Shown here: positions 43,507-53,035 of the stretch, piece after piece
How positions within the stretch are numbered: the stretch's first letter is position 1
How the letters are laid out: each line of letters starts with the position of its first letter
NCBI RefSeq assembly: GCF_014268935.2
Contig: NZ_JABWRJ020000001.1
Coordinates: 124,001-188,000, forward strand
Origin: Pseudomonas peradeniyensis
GTDB taxonomy: Bacteria > Pseudomonadota > Gammaproteobacteria > Pseudomonadales > Pseudomonadaceae
Reading direction: 5' to 3'
DNA: 64,000 bases
Made by a program: the position numbers and the translations under genes
Notes under the pieces: generated by a model
The model's input: the letters and a program-made list of their open reading frames with translations, nothing else
What the model was told of the DNA's origin: nothing
Database searches by the model: none

Positions 43507-44901
43507 GTGCTAGACCGTCACTCACTGTTCTGGAAACTGACCGTCCTGCTGGTGGGCTTCTGCCTGCTGATGATCGGCCTGAGCTATAGCTGGGGCCGGC
43601 ACATGGAAACCCAGGATGCCTTCCTCTCCGAGCCGGCGCGACAAGTGCTGCGCGGCTATGCGGCCGAAGCCGAGCAGGCCTGGCGCAGCGGCGACCGCGA
43701 GGGCGTGGATGCCTGGCTGGCCACCATGCGCGAGCGCGAGCGGGGCTGGGTGGGCGTGCTCGATGGCGACCTGCAGCCGCTGGGCAGCGCCGACCTGACC
43801 GCCGGCCAGGCCCAGCGCCTGACCCGCCTGCGTGGCGTCGACTGGCCCATGAGCCGGCGCACCATCGGCCAGCCCTGGTTGCGCCTGCCGTTCCCCGGCG
43901 CCCCGGAGCAGGGCATGCTGGTGATCGAGCTGCCGGAGCGTTTCAACCCTGGCCAGTACCGGTTGTTCTGGCGCGTCGTCACCAACGGCATCATCCCCGG
44001 GCTGTTCACCTTGCTGCTGTGCGTCGGCCTGTACCGCATGCTCATCGTGCCGCTCAACCAGTTGCGCGAGCAGGCCAATGCCTGGCGCGCCGACCAGCTG
44101 GCGGCGCGCCTGGACTCGCGCACCACCCGGCGCAAGGACGAACTGGGCGAGCTGGCCCGCGCCTTCGACCAGATGGCCGAGCGCCTGCAGGGCACCGTGG
44201 CCCTGCAGCAGCAGTTGCTGCGCGACCTGTCCCACGAGATGCGCACGCCGCTCAGCCGCCTGCGTGTGGCCTGCGATGGCGAGACCGACCTGCAGCGCCT
44301 GCGCGAACGTCTGCACCGCGAGGTGGATGGCATGCAGCAGCTGGTCGAGGACACCTTGCAACTGGCCTGGCAGGACGCCGAGCGCGCACCGGTGAACCTC
44401 GAGCCGATCCAGGTGGCGGCGCTGTGGGACCTGCTCAGCGAGAACGCCTGCTACGAAAGCGGCTGGGCGCCGCAGAGGCTGCGCTGCGAGCTGCCGGCCG
44501 ACTGCTGGGTGCAGGGCAGCCTCAATGACCTGGCCCAGGCATTGGAGAACATGTTGCGCAACGCCATCCGTCACTCCCCGGAGGCGGGCGTGGTGCGCCT
44601 GAGCGGCTGGCGTGAGGGCGGGTATTGGCGTATCGACCTGGAGGACGAGGGCGGTGGCGTGGCCGAGGAAGACCTGGAGCGTATCTTCGCGCCGTTTTCC
44701 CGGCTGGAGGGTTCGCGGCCCGGGGATGGTGGTTTCGGCCTGGGCTTGAGCATTGCCCGCAATGCGATCCGCCGCCAGGGCGGGAGCGTGTGGGCGGTCA
44801 ATGGCGAGCATGGCCTGCGCTTGTGCATGCGCCTGGCTGCGGGGGAGTCGAGCCCATTGCGGGACAAGCCCGCTTCCATAAAGCCTCCGCTCTCCGTGTA
44901 G
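43507..44901 (+). CDS. Sensor histidine kinase, with REP-derived C-terminal codons
   Basis: 464 residues from GTG 43507. Two membrane helices (about 9-25 and 159-180), HAMP (PLNQLREQANAWRADQLAAR to ERLQGTVALQQ), H box RDLSHEMRTPLSRLRVACD with H243, N box LENMLRNAIRHSPEAG, G boxes EDEGGGVAEEDLERIFAPFSRLEGS and GGFGLGLSIARNAI. The ATPase domain ends at about residue 445 (LRLCMRLAAG). The last 18 codons are specified by a REP-like sequence (from 44853), so the tail ESSPLRDKPASIKPPLSV is probably not ancestral. It should phosphorylate the regulator encoded directly upstream. Confidence 0.86.
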   Translation: MLDRHSLFWKLTVLLVGFCLLMIGLSYSWGRHMETQDAFLSEPARQVLRGYAAEAEQAWRSGDREGVDAWLATMRERERGWVGVLDGDLQPLGSADLTAGQAQRLTRLRGVDWPMSRRTIGQPWLRLPFPGAPEQGMLVIELPERFNPGQYRLFWRVVTNGIIPGLFTLLLCVGLYRMLIVPLNQLREQANAWRADQLAARLDSRTTRRKDELGELARAFDQMAERLQGTVALQQQLLRDLSHEMRTPLSRLRVACDGETDLQRLRERLHREVDGMQQLVEDTLQLAWQDAERAPVNLEPIQVAALWDLLSENACYESGWAPQRLRCELPADCWVQGSLNDLAQALENMLRNAIRHSPEAGVVRLSGWREGGYWRIDLEDEGGGVAEEDLERIFAPFSRLEGSRPGDGGFGLGLSIARNAIRRQGGSVWAVNGEHGLRLCMRLAAGESSPLRDKPASIKPPLSV

Positions 44902-44937
44902 GAGCGGCGGTGCGCCGCTGCGACTTGCCCCGCGATC
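44853..44937. repeat. REP-like element overlapping the end of the sensor kinase gene
   Basis: CCATTGCGGGACAAGCCCGC (from 44853) is a diverged REP arm; the right part reads GTAGGAGCGGCGGTGCGCCG and ends CTTGCCCCGCGATC. The kinase stop codon lies inside it. Confidence 0.75.
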
Positions 44938-45067
44938 ACCCGCAAAGCGGGTGCCAGGCCTCCGCACTTATAGCCACCCGTTATAACATCCAGCAATTGC
45001 GTGATATGGCCACGCTGGGTTTGCCGGTATGATAGTCGCCCCTGCCGTCCGGATTGCGAAAACGCCC

Positions 45068-45967
45068 ATGACCCTGCAGTACCCAACCATCGCCGATTGC
45101 ATCGGCCATACGCCACTGGTTCGCCTGCAGCGCATCGCCGGGGACACCAGCAACACCTTGCTGCTCAAGCTCGAAGGCAACAATCCGGCAGGTTCGGTCA
45201 AGGACCGGCCGGCGCTGTCGATGATCACCCGCGCCGAGCTGCGTGGCCAGATCAAGCCCGGCGACACCCTCATCGAAGCCACCTCCGGCAACACCGGCAT
45301 CGCCCTGGCCATGGCCGCGGCGATCAAGGGCTACAAGATGATCCTGATCATGCCGGACAACTCCACCGCCGAACGCAAGGCGGCGATGACCGCCTACGGC
45401 GCCGAGCTGATCCTGGTGACCAAGGAAGAGGGCATGGAGGGCGCGCGCGACCTCGCCGAGAAGATGCAGGCCGAAGGCCGCGGCCTGGTCCTCGACCAGT
45501 TCGCCAACGGCGACAATCCGATTGCCCACTACAACAGCACTGGCCCGGAAATCTGGCAGCAGACCCAGGGCACCATCACCCATTTCATCAGTTCCATGGG
45601 CACCACCGGCACCATCATGGGCTGCTCGCAGTACCTCAAGGAGCAGAACCCGGCAGTGCAGATCGTCGGCCTGCAGCCGATGGAAGGCTCGGCCATCCCC
45701 GGCATCCGCCGCTGGCCCCACGAGTACCTGCCGAAGATCTTCGACGCCACCCGGGTCGACCGCGTGGTCGACATGTCCCAGCAGGAGGCCGAGGAGACCA
45801 CCCGTCGCCTGGCCCGCGAAGAGGGCATTTTCTGTGGCGTATCCTCCGGCGGTGCGGTGGCGGCGATGCTGCGCCTGTCCCGTGAAGTCGAGAACGCGGT
45901 GATGGTCGCCATCATCTGCGACCGCGGCGACCGTTATCTCTCCACCGGCCTGTTCGATCCGACCTGA
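45068..45967 (+). CDS. cysM: Cysteine synthase B
   Basis: 299 residues from ATG 45068. The PLP lysine is K45 in [39 protein letters not shown] binds the substrate carboxylate, and [11 protein letters not shown] is the phosphate loop. The length and [21 protein letters not shown] segment fit CysM rather than CysK. It makes cysteine from O-acetylserine and sulfide or thiosulfate. One-base overlap with rlmD. Confidence 0.94.
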   Translation: MTLQYPTIADCIGHTPLVRLQRIAGDTSNTLLLKLEGNNPAGSVKDRPALSMITRAELRGQIKPGDTLIEATSGNTGIALAMAAAIKGYKMILIMPDNSTAERKAAMTAYGAELILVTKEEGMEGARDLAEKMQAEGRGLVLDQFANGDNPIAHYNSTGPEIWQQTQGTITHFISSMGTTGTIMGCSQYLKEQNPAVQIVGLQPMEGSAIPGIRRWPHEYLPKIFDATRVDRVVDMSQQEAEETTRRLAREEGIFCGVSSGGAVAAMLRLSREVENAVMVAIICDRGDRYLSTGLFDPT

Positions 45968-47325
45968 TGTCCAGAAAGAAAAGTAATGCCGGCCTGCGTT
46001 TCCAGCCGGCCGGCGGCAACCGTGCCGCACAGGTGCCCGTGGGCAAGAAGCAGCGTCTGTCGATCGAGCGCGTGGCCGGTGACGGTCGCGGCATCGCCTT
46101 CATCGAAGGACGTACCTGGTTCGTCAGCGGCGCGCTGGCCGGCGAGGACGTCGAGGCGCGGGTGCTCGCTGCCCGGGGCAAGGTGGTCGAGGCGCGCCTG
46201 GAGCGTGTGTTCCAGGCCAGCCCCGAGCGCCGCGAAGCGCCTTGCCGGCACTACGCCCGCTGCGGTGGCTGCAACCTCCAGCACCTGCCCCATGACGGCC
46301 AGCTGGCACTCAAGCAGCGCCTGCTCGCCGAGCAGCTGCAGCGGGTGGCCGGCGTGCAGCCCGAGGAGTGGGCTGTTCCCCTGAGCGGACCGGAATTCGG
46401 CTACCGCCGCCGGGCGCGGGTCGCGGTACGCTGGGACACCAAGGCGCGCCAACTGGACGTTGGGTTCCGCGCCGAGGCCAGCCAGGACATCGTCGGCATC
46501 GACGAGTGCGCGGTGCTGGTACAACCCTTGCAGTCGATCATGCGCCACCTGCCGACCGTGTTGCGCAGCCTGGGCAAGCCGCAGGCGCTGGGGCACGTGG
46601 AGCTGTTCAGCGGCACCGCCGAGGCGGTGCTGGTACGGCATGTGGCGCCATTGCCAAGTGAAGACCTGGCGCGGCTCGAGGCGTTCTGCCGCGAAGCCGG
46701 CGCCCAGCTGTGGCTGCAGGGCGAGGGCGAGCCGGCGCCGCTGGATGCCGCAGCGCAACTGGGCTTTGCCCTGGAGCCCTGGGGCCTGGAACTGGCCTGG
46801 CGGCCGGGTGATTTCGTCCAGGTCAACGCCCAGGTCAACACCTTGATGATCCAGCAGGCCCTGGCCTGGCTGGCGCCCGAGGCGCACGAGCGGGTCCTGG
46901 ACCTGTTCTGCGGCCTGGGCAACTTCGCCTTGCCCCTGGCTCGCCAGGCGCGCGAGGTGGTGGCGGTGGAGGGTGTGCAGGCCATGGTCGAGCGCGCCGC
47001 GGCCAACGCCGATGGCAACAATGTGCATAACGCTCGGTTTTTTCAGGCCGATTTATCGCAGCCTTTGGCAGGCGCCGGATGGGTCGCCGAGGGCTTTTCT
47101 GCGGTACTCTTGGATCCACCGCGCGACGGGGCTTTCGAGGTGGTGCAAGGCATCGCCCGGCTGGGTGCGAAGCGGCTGGTCTACGTATCGTGCAACCCGG
47201 CCACGCTGGCGCGAGACGCGCAGGTGCTGGTCGGGCAGGGGTACCGGTTAAAAAGGGCCGGGATTCTCGACATGTTTCCTCAGACGGCGCATGTCGAGGC
47301 CATGGCGTTATTCGAAGCGGGCTAG
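45967..47325 (+). CDS. rlmD: 23S rRNA (uracil-1939-C5)-methyltransferase
   Basis: 452 residues. A TRAM domain comes first ([39 protein letters not shown]), then the iron-sulfur cysteines in [15 protein letters not shown], the SAM-binding fold ([27 protein letters not shown]), and the catalytic cysteine in [16 protein letters not shown]-dependent methylation of U1939. Between cysM and relA on the same strand; relA follows by 99 bp. Confidence 0.95.
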   Translation: MSRKKSNAGLRFQPAGGNRAAQVPVGKKQRLSIERVAGDGRGIAFIEGRTWFVSGALAGEDVEARVLAARGKVVEARLERVFQASPERREAPCRHYARCGGCNLQHLPHDGQLALKQRLLAEQLQRVAGVQPEEWAVPLSGPEFGYRRRARVAVRWDTKARQLDVGFRAEASQDIVGIDECAVLVQPLQSIMRHLPTVLRSLGKPQALGHVELFSGTAEAVLVRHVAPLPSEDLARLEAFCREAGAQLWLQGEGEPAPLDAAAQLGFALEPWGLELAWRPGDFVQVNAQVNTLMIQQALAWLAPEAHERVLDLFCGLGNFALPLARQAREVVAVEGVQAMVERAAANADGNNVHNARFFQADLSQPLAGAGWVAEGFSAVLLDPPRDGAFEVVQGIARLGAKRLVYVSCNPATLARDAQVLVGQGYRLKRAGILDMFPQTAHVEAMALFEAG

Positions 47326-47424
47326 CCGGGCTGGCCCTCTTGGTGCGCCCTTCAGGGAGTGAGGGACGCACAGGTGATAGCCAGTGCACCCGCGTGGTGC
47401 GCTGTATGGAAAGGTAGAACAAAG

Positions 47425-49665
47425 ATGGTACAGGTGAGAGTGCACCAGCCGGTCAACCACGACGGCAGTATCAATCTCGAAGCATGGCTCGATCATGTGG
47501 TGAGCGTCGATTCGCAGCTCGATCGCCTTGGGCTGAAAGAGGCCTGCGAGTTCGCCCATGAAGTCGAGAAGAAAGGCAATCCGGCCAAGCATTCCTGGGC
47601 CGACGGCACCTCCAGTTTCCAGGCGGGGCTGGAGATCGCCGAAATCCTCGCCGACCTCAAGCTCGACCAGGATTCGCTGGTGGCGGCGGTCATCTACCGT
47701 TCGGTGCGCGAAGGCAAGGTGACCCTGGCCGAGGTCGGCCAGCGTTTTGGCCCGGTGGTGTCCAAGCTGATCGACGGCGTGCTGCGCATGGCGGCCATCA
47801 GTGCCAGCCTCAGCCCGCGCCAGTCGCTGGTGCTCGGTTCCCAGGCGCAGGTCGAGAATCTGCGCAAGATGCTGGTGGCCATGGTCGACGACGTGCGCGT
47901 GGCGCTGATCAAGCTCGCCGAACGTACCTGCGCCATCCGTGCGGTCAAGGCCGCCGATGACGAAAAACGCCTGCGCGTGGCCCGCGAGGTGTTCGACATC
48001 TATGCGCCGCTGGCGCACCGGCTGGGCATCGGTCATATCAAGTGGGAACTTGAAGACCTGTCGTTCCGCTACCTCGAGCCCGACCAGTACAAGCAGATCG
48101 CCAAGCTGCTGCACGAGCGCCGGCTGGACCGCGAGCGCTTCATCAGCGACGTGATGAACCAGCTGCAGAACGAGCTGCTGGCCACCGGCGTCAACGCCGA
48201 CATCAGCGGCCGGGCCAAACACATCTATTCGATCTGGCGCAAGATGCAGCGCAAGGGCCTGGAATTCAGCCAGATCTACGACGTGCGCGCGGTGCGCGTG
48301 CTGGTGCCGGAAGTGCGCGACTGCTACACCGCGCTGGGCATCGTGCACACCCTGTGGCGGCACATTCCGAAGGAGTTCGACGACTACATCGCCAACCCCA
48401 AGGAAAACGGCTACCGCTCCCTGCACACCGCGGTGATCGGCCCCGAGGGCAAGGTGCTGGAGGTGCAGATCCGCACCCACGCCATGCACGAGGAAGCCGA
48501 GTTGGGTGTATGCGCGCACTGGCGCTACAAGGGCACCGACGTCAAGCCCAGCTCCAACCACTACGAAGAGAAGATCTCCTGGCTGCGCCAGGTGCTGGAG
48601 TGGCACGAGGAACTGGGCGACATCGGCGGCCTGGCCGAACAGCTGCGTGTCGATATCGAGCCGGACCGGGTCTACGTGTTCACCCCCGACGGCCACGCCA
48701 TCGACCTGCCCAAGGGCGCCACGCCGCTGGACTTCGCCTACCGGGTGCACACCGAGATCGGCCACAACTGCCGTGGCGCCAAGATCAACGGTCGTATCGT
48801 GCCGCTGAACTACAGCCTGCAGACCGGCGAGCAGGTGGAGATCATCACCAGCAAGCACGGCAACCCGAGCCGCGACTGGCTGAACTCCAACCTGGGCTAC
48901 GTGACCACCTCGCGGGCCCGGGCCAAGATCGTCCACTGGTTCAAGCTGCAGGCCCGCGACCAGAACGTGGCCGCCGGCAAGACCCTGATCGAGCGCGAAC
49001 TGAGCCGATTGGGCCTGCCCCAGGTGGACTTCGAACGCCTGGCGGAAAAGGCCAACGTCAAGACCGCCGAGGACATGTTCGCCGCCCTTGGCGCCGGCGA
49101 CCTGCGCCTGGCGCACATGGTCAACGCCGCCCAGCAGCTGCTCGAGCCCGAGCGCCTGGAGCCGGTCGAGCTGATCCCGCGCCAGGCCCGCGGCATCCGC
49201 GCGGGCAAGCGCAGCGACATCCAGATCCAGGGCGTCGGCAACCTGCTTACGCAGATGGCCGGGTGCTGCCAGCCGCTGCCGGGCGATGCCATCGTCGGCT
49301 ACATCACCCAAGGCCGTGGCGTGAGCATTCACCGCCAGGATTGCGCCTCGGTGCTGCAGCTGGCGGGCAAGGAGCCGGAGCGCATGATCCAGGTCAGTTG
49401 GGGGCCGATCCCGGTGCAGACCTACCCGGTCGACATCGTCATCCGTGCCTACGACCGCCCGGGGCTGCTGCGCGACGTGTCGCAGGTGCTGCTTAACGAG
49501 AAGATCAACGTGCTGGCGGTCAACACCCGCTCGAACAAGGAAGACAACACCGCGCTGATGTCGCTGACCATCGAGATCCCGGGCCTGGACGCCCTCGGGC
49601 GCTTGCTGGGGCGGATCTCGCAGTTGCCCAACATCATCGAGACGCGGCGTAATCGTACCCCTTGA
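47425..49665 (+). CDS. relA: GTP pyrophosphokinase (ppGpp synthetase I)
   Basis: 746 residues from ATG 47425 (MVQVRVHQPVNHDG); the frame to 47359 is rejected because the family N-terminus begins at the chosen site. The hydrolase region has lost its HD motif (AAVIYRSVREGKVTLAEVG where bifunctional enzymes have HD and ED), so it is a monofunctional synthetase. Synthetase core: IWRKMQRKGLEFSQIYDVRAVRVLV, ENGYRSLHTAVIGPEGKVLEVQIRTHAMHEEAELGVCAHWRYK. TGS (VYVFTPDGHAIDLPKGATPLDFAYRVH), zinc-finger-like CCQPLPGD and C-terminal ACT follow. It makes (p)ppGpp on starved ribosomes. Confidence 0.96.
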   Translation: MVQVRVHQPVNHDGSINLEAWLDHVVSVDSQLDRLGLKEACEFAHEVEKKGNPAKHSWADGTSSFQAGLEIAEILADLKLDQDSLVAAVIYRSVREGKVTLAEVGQRFGPVVSKLIDGVLRMAAISASLSPRQSLVLGSQAQVENLRKMLVAMVDDVRVALIKLAERTCAIRAVKAADDEKRLRVAREVFDIYAPLAHRLGIGHIKWELEDLSFRYLEPDQYKQIAKLLHERRLDRERFISDVMNQLQNELLATGVNADISGRAKHIYSIWRKMQRKGLEFSQIYDVRAVRVLVPEVRDCYTALGIVHTLWRHIPKEFDDYIANPKENGYRSLHTAVIGPEGKVLEVQIRTHAMHEEAELGVCAHWRYKGTDVKPSSNHYEEKISWLRQVLEWHEELGDIGGLAEQLRVDIEPDRVYVFTPDGHAIDLPKGATPLDFAYRVHTEIGHNCRGAKINGRIVPLNYSLQTGEQVEIITSKHGNPSRDWLNSNLGYVTTSRARAKIVHWFKLQARDQNVAAGKTLIERELSRLGLPQVDFERLAEKANVKTAEDMFAALGAGDLRLAHMVNAAQQLLEPERLEPVELIPRQARGIRAGKRSDIQIQGVGNLLTQMAGCCQPLPGDAIVGYITQGRGVSIHRQDCASVLQLAGKEPERMIQVSWGPIPVQTYPVDIVIRAYDRPGLLRDVSQVLLNEKINVLAVNTRSNKEDNTALMSLTIEIPGLDALGRLLGRISQLPNIIETRRNRTP

Positions 49666-49686
49666 GAAACGGGGCCGCTGTGCGGC

Positions 49687-49753
49687 CCATCGCCGGCAAG
49701 CCGGCTCCCACAGGATGTCACTGTACCCTGTGGGAGCCGGCTTGCCGGCGATC
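49687..49753. repeat. Paired REP palindrome, GCCGGCAAGCCGGC variant
   Basis: CATCGCCGGCAAGCCGGCTC and its complement, spacer about 17 bp, between relA and mazG. The core differs from the dominant family. Confidence 0.88.
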
Positions 49754-49787
49754 GAGGGCGAAGCCCTCGCCTAGGAACAGGCTTGAT

Positions 49788-50621
49788 ATGACCTACACCC
49801 TTGAAGACCTGCTGCACCTCATGGCCCGCCTGCGCGACCCGCAATATGGCTGCCCCTGGGACCTCAAGCAGGACTACGCCAGCATTGTCCCGCACACAAT
49901 CGAGGAAGCCTACGAAGTCGCCGACACCATCGAGCGCGGCGACTTCGAGCACCTGCAGGGCGAACTGGGCGATTTGCTGTTCCAGGTGGTCTACTACAGC
50001 CAGCTGGCCCGTGAGGAAGGGCGCTTCGAGTTCGATGGCGTGGTCGATTCGATCACCCGCAAGCTGATCCGCCGCCATCCCCATGTATTCCCTACCGGCG
50101 AGCTGTACGCACCGTTGGACACACCCAAGCTCGACGAGGCCCAGGTCAAGTCGCGTTGGGAGGAGATCAAGGCCGAGGAGCGTGCCGAAAAGAGCGAGCC
50201 AGAGCAGTTGTCGCTGCTCGACGACGTGCCCGCGGCCTTGCCCGCCCTGTCCCGCGCCGCCAAACTGCAGAAGCGCGCCGCCACGGTCGGCTTCGACTGG
50301 CCCGAGGCGCTGCCAGTGCTGGACAAGGTCCGCGAGGAGCTCGACGAAGTGCTGCAGGCCATGGCCGACGGCGACAGCGATGCGCTGGAGGACGAACTGG
50401 GCGACCTGCTGTTCGCCACCGTCAATTTGGCCCGGCACCTCAAGCACGACCCGGAAAACGCCCTGCGCCGCGCCAACCGCAAGTTCGAGCGGCGCTTCCG
50501 ATTCATCGAACAGGCATTGCGCGAGCAGGGCCTGAACATCCAAGATCGTACCCTCGACGAGCTGGACGCCCTCTGGGGCGAGGCCAAGCGTCAGGAAAAG
50601 AACCTGCCCAGCTGCGGCTGA
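49788..50621 (+). CDS. mazG: Nucleoside triphosphate pyrophosphohydrolase
   Basis: 277 residues from ATG 49788. Tandem MazG domains: CPWDLKQDYASIVPHTIEEAYEVADTIERGDFEHLQGELGDLLFQVVYYSQ (E-E-x-x-E and E-x-x-D motifs) and VREELDEVLQAMADGDSDALEDELGDLLFATVNLARHL. It hydrolyses non-canonical or excess NTPs to NMP and PPi, and in E. coli mazG is linked to relA and lowers ppGpp. The order relA-mazG fits. Confidence 0.94.
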   Translation: MTYTLEDLLHLMARLRDPQYGCPWDLKQDYASIVPHTIEEAYEVADTIERGDFEHLQGELGDLLFQVVYYSQLAREEGRFEFDGVVDSITRKLIRRHPHVFPTGELYAPLDTPKLDEAQVKSRWEEIKAEERAEKSEPEQLSLLDDVPAALPALSRAAKLQKRAATVGFDWPEALPVLDKVREELDEVLQAMADGDSDALEDELGDLLFATVNLARHLKHDPENALRRANRKFERRFRFIEQALREQGLNIQDRTLDELDALWGEAKRQEKNLPSCG

Positions 50622-50647
50622 GCCGATGCATAAGTGAGTGAACACCC

Positions 50648-51187
50648 ATGAGCCTTTCCCTTCGCGACCAATTGCTCAAAGCCGGCCTGGTCAACCAGAA
50701 ACAGGTTTCGCAGACCAACAAAGCCCAGAAGAAACAGAAACGCCTGGAACACAAGGGCCAGGTGGAGGTGGACGACAGCCAGCAGCGCCTGGCCAAGGAA
50801 GCCATGGCCGAGAAGGCCAGGAAGGACCAGGAACTGAACCGCCAGGTCCAGGAGAAGGCCGAGCAGAAGGCCCGTGCCGCGCAGATCAAGCAACTGATCG
50901 AGGCGACCCGCCTGCCCAAGCTGACCACCGAGGACTACTACAACTTCGTCGATGACAAGAAGGTCAAGCGCATCGCCGTCAACGCTCTGATGCGCAGCAA
51001 GCTGAGCAATGGCGCGCTGGCCATCGTCGCCCATGGTGGCGGCTACGAAGTGATCCCGCGCGAGGCGGCGGTGAAGATCCAGGAGCGTGACCCCAATCGC
51101 ATTCTGCTGCTCAACACCCATGTCGAGGAGGCGGACGAGGACGATCCGTACGCGGCCTACAAGATCCCTGACGATCTGATGTGGTAA
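50648..51187 (+). CDS. DUF2058 family protein (YaiL-like)
   Basis: 179 residues. The first 80 are charged and coiled-coil prone (KAGLVNQKQVSQTNKAQKKQ, and KAEQKARAAQIKQLIEATRL), then YYNFVDDKKVKRIAVNALMRSKLSNGALAIVAHGGGYEVIPREAAVKIQERDPNRILLLN, the conserved domain of the YaiL/DUF2058 family. Function unknown; RNA association is plausible given the basic coil. It lies 26 bp behind mazG and ends in a strong terminator. Confidence 0.85.
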   Translation: MSLSLRDQLLKAGLVNQKQVSQTNKAQKKQKRLEHKGQVEVDDSQQRLAKEAMAEKARKDQELNRQVQEKAEQKARAAQIKQLIEATRLPKLTTEDYYNFVDDKKVKRIAVNALMRSKLSNGALAIVAHGGGYEVIPREAAVKIQERDPNRILLLNTHVEEADEDDPYAAYKIPDDLMW

Positions 51188-51192
51188 GCACG

Positions 51193-51219
51193 AAAAACCC
51201 CGCCTTGGCGGGGTTTTTT
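51193..51219. terminator. Bidirectional terminator
   Basis: AAAAACCCCGCCTTGGCGGG followed by T6; the complementary strand also has a T run. It serves the DUF2058 gene on the plus strand and the 60-residue gene on the minus strand. Confidence 0.92.
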
Positions 51220-51233
51220 ATTGCAGGGCCGGG

Positions 51234-51416
51234 TCACTGCGCCGGGCGTTGGCGCTCGAGGTACTCCAGCTCCATGCGGTATTGCTGAGCCTGTTGCTCG
51301 TCATGGAACATGCCGACCAGCTGGCCTTGTTGATGCACGTCCCAGATCCGCAGGCCAGCGGCCTGGCCTTCGTGGGACATTTTCGATTCGTCGCGTTCGG
51401 TTACCTGGACTGTCAT
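51234..51416 (-). CDS. Small conserved-looking protein, 60 residues
   Basis: From ATG 51416 with GGAG about 9 bp upstream; a TTG at 51422 is in frame. Sequence MTVQVTERDESKMSHEGQAA, GLRIWDVHQQGQLVGMFHDE, QQAQQYRMELEYLERQRPAQ shows a short beta-rich part and a helix, resembling small Pseudomonas proteins annotated as hypothetical. The terminator at 51193-51219 lies at its 3' end. Function unknown. Real coding status is likely but not certain. Confidence 0.65.
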   Translation of the reverse strand: MTVQVTERDESKMSHEGQAAGLRIWDVHQQGQLVGMFHDEQQAQQYRMELEYLERQRPAQ

Positions 51417-51531
51417 CGTCAAACTCCACTGCTTGGGTTGGCTGCGGCACTCTGTCGCAGGCCACCTTTATAGGATTTGTTAGCAGGCTAAGTAAATAAA
51501 ACAGCGATGAAACAAGTTTCATGAAAGGGCT

Positions 51532-51601
51532 AATCGCGGGGCAAGCCCGCTCCCACGAACCGATCACAAACCTGCGTGGGAGCGGGCTTGCCCCGCGATT
51601 T
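51532..51601. repeat. Paired REP palindrome
   Basis: AATCGCGGGGCAAGCCCGCT and its complement, spacer about 18 bp, between the small gene and the DUF3108 terminator. Confidence 0.9.
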
Positions 51602-51620
51602 GGCGATACAGGTATTGACC

Positions 51621-51651
51621 AAAAAAGAAGCCCCGCACAAGGCGGGGCTTC
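51621..51651 (-). terminator. Terminator of the purM-purN-DUF3108 operon
   Basis: On the minus strand GAAGCCCCGC, loop, GCGGGGCTTC and TTTTTT, 20 bp after the DUF3108 stop. Confidence 0.92.
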
Positions 51652-51671
51652 GGGCGTTGCAGGCAGCGGTA

Positions 51672-52382
51672 TCAGTTACCCTTGACCGCCTTGCCATCGA
51701 CCGTGCCATCCTGCAGCACGATCACGTACTCCTTGCCATCGGTCTCGACCTGGCGCAGCTGCACCAGCAGGTAGTCCCAATCCTTGGCGAACCACAGCTC
51801 GGTGATGCGCTTGCTCTGGCTCGGGTCGCGCACGCGCTCGACCTTGATCGCGTCGACCTGGCCGGTCTTGGTGGTCACTTTTTCGGTGCCCAGCACGCGG
51901 AAGTCGTAGGTGTCGATCTCGTCACCGTCGACCACCTGGTAGGTCATGCTCTTCTTGCCGGCGGCCACGTCATGCTGCAGGGCCAGCTGGTAGGACGATT
52001 TGTCCAGCACGCCGCGGTTGAGCGGCAGGTTGATGGCGTCGCCACGGTCGCTGCCGGTGATCTTCTTGCCGGCCCAGTCGAAGTTAAGGTCGACCTTCTT
52101 CGCCTTGCCCAGGCCGCCGCGTTCGAAGTGATACTGCTGCGGCAGCAGGGTGTCGTTCTCGAACTTGAGGGTGCTTTGCTCGGTCAGGCTGGCAATCATC
52201 ATCGAAGCCTTGAAGTTCAGGCTCCAGGTGCCGTTGGCGTTCTTTTCCAGGCTGCGTGCGGCGGTGCCGCTCATCGGCAGCTGTTTCCAGTCGGCGGTGT
52301 AGCTGGCCGCGAAAGGCTTCAGATCAGCTGCCTGGAGGGGCAGGGCGAGCACGGCGAGAGCCAAGAGCAGGGCGCGACGCAT
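51672..52382 (-). CDS. DUF3108 domain protein, exported
   Basis: 236 residues with a signal peptide (MRRALLLALAVLALPLQAAD). The mature part is beta-rich (PFAASYTADWKQLPMSGTAARSLEKNANGTWSLNFKASMMIASLTEQSTLKFENDTLLPQQYHFER) with ITELWFAKDWDYLLVQLRQVETDGKEYVI at the end, as in DUF3108 family periplasmic proteins. Function unknown. It lies 8 bp behind purN and ends in a terminator, so it is the last gene of a purM-purN operon. Confidence 0.85.
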   Translation of the reverse strand: MRRALLLALAVLALPLQAADLKPFAASYTADWKQLPMSGTAARSLEKNANGTWSLNFKASMMIASLTEQSTLKFENDTLLPQQYHFERGGLGKAKKVDLNFDWAGKKITGSDRGDAINLPLNRGVLDKSSYQLALQHDVAAGKKSMTYQVVDGDEIDTYDFRVLGTEKVTTKTGQVDAIKVERVRDPSQSKRITELWFAKDWDYLLVQLRQVETDGKEYVIVLQDGTVDGKAVKGN

Positions 52383-52390
52383 AAATTCTC

Positions 52391-53035
52391 CTAGGATCGA
52401 ATCAAGTGACCGCTGGCCGCCAGCGGCTGGCCATCCAGTAATGCACCCTGTTCACCCAGACGCAAGCGTCCTTCGGCGAACCAGCGCACCGCCAGCGGGT
52501 AGATCTGGTGTTCCTGCAGGTGCACGCGCTGGGCGAGCGTCTGCGCGGTGTCATCCGTTGCCACGGGCACCACAGCCTGTACGACCAGAGGCCCGCCATC
52601 GAGTTCCTCGGTGACGAAGTGCACGCTGCAGCCATGCTCGGCGTCGCCCGCTTCCAGCGCGCGCTGGTGCGTGTGCAGGCCTTTGTACTTCGGCAACAGT
52701 GACGGATGGATGTTCAGCAGGCGGCCCTGGTAGTGGCGCACGAAATCGCCACTGAGGATGCGCATGAAACCGGCCAGCACCACCAGGTCGGGCTGGAAGC
52801 CGTCGATCAGCGCCGTCAGCGCCGCGTCGAAGGTTTCGCGCCCGTCAAACCCGGTATGCGACAACACGGCGGTTTCGATGCCGGCGGCCTTGGCACGCTC
52901 GAGGCCGTAGGCATCGGCACGGTTCGAGATGACCGCGCGGATGCGTGCCGGGCTGTCGCTGGCGCTGTTGCTGTCGATCAGTGCCTGCAGGTTGCTGCCG
53001 GAGCCCGACAGCAACACGACTACATTGCAGGGCAT
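52391..53035 (-). CDS. purN: Phosphoribosylglycinamide formyltransferase
   Basis: 214 residues from ATG 53035, which overlaps the purM stop by one base (TGATG). VVVLLSGSGSNLQALID is the N-terminal phosphate loop, VVLAGFMRILSGDFVRHYQGRLLNIHPSLLPKYKGLHTHQRALEAGDAEHGCSVHFVTEELDGGP holds the catalytic N-I-H-P-S-L-L-P and HGC-S-V-H motifs. It formylates GAR with 10-formyl-tetrahydrofolate in purine synthesis. Confidence 0.95.
   Translation of the reverse strand: MPCNVVVLLSGSGSNLQALIDSNSASDSPARIRAVISNRADAYGLERAKAAGIETAVLSHTGFDGRETFDAALTALIDGFQPDLVVLAGFMRILSGDFVRHYQGRLLNIHPSLLPKYKGLHTHQRALEAGDAEHGCSVHFVTEELDGGPLVVQAVVPVATDDTAQTLAQRVHLQEHQIYPLAVRWFAEGRLRLGEQGALLDGQPLAASGHLIRS

Noticed and set aside
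47308..49332. 674-codon minus-strand frame across relA
   Set aside because: Shadow of relA; no ribosome binding site or motif.
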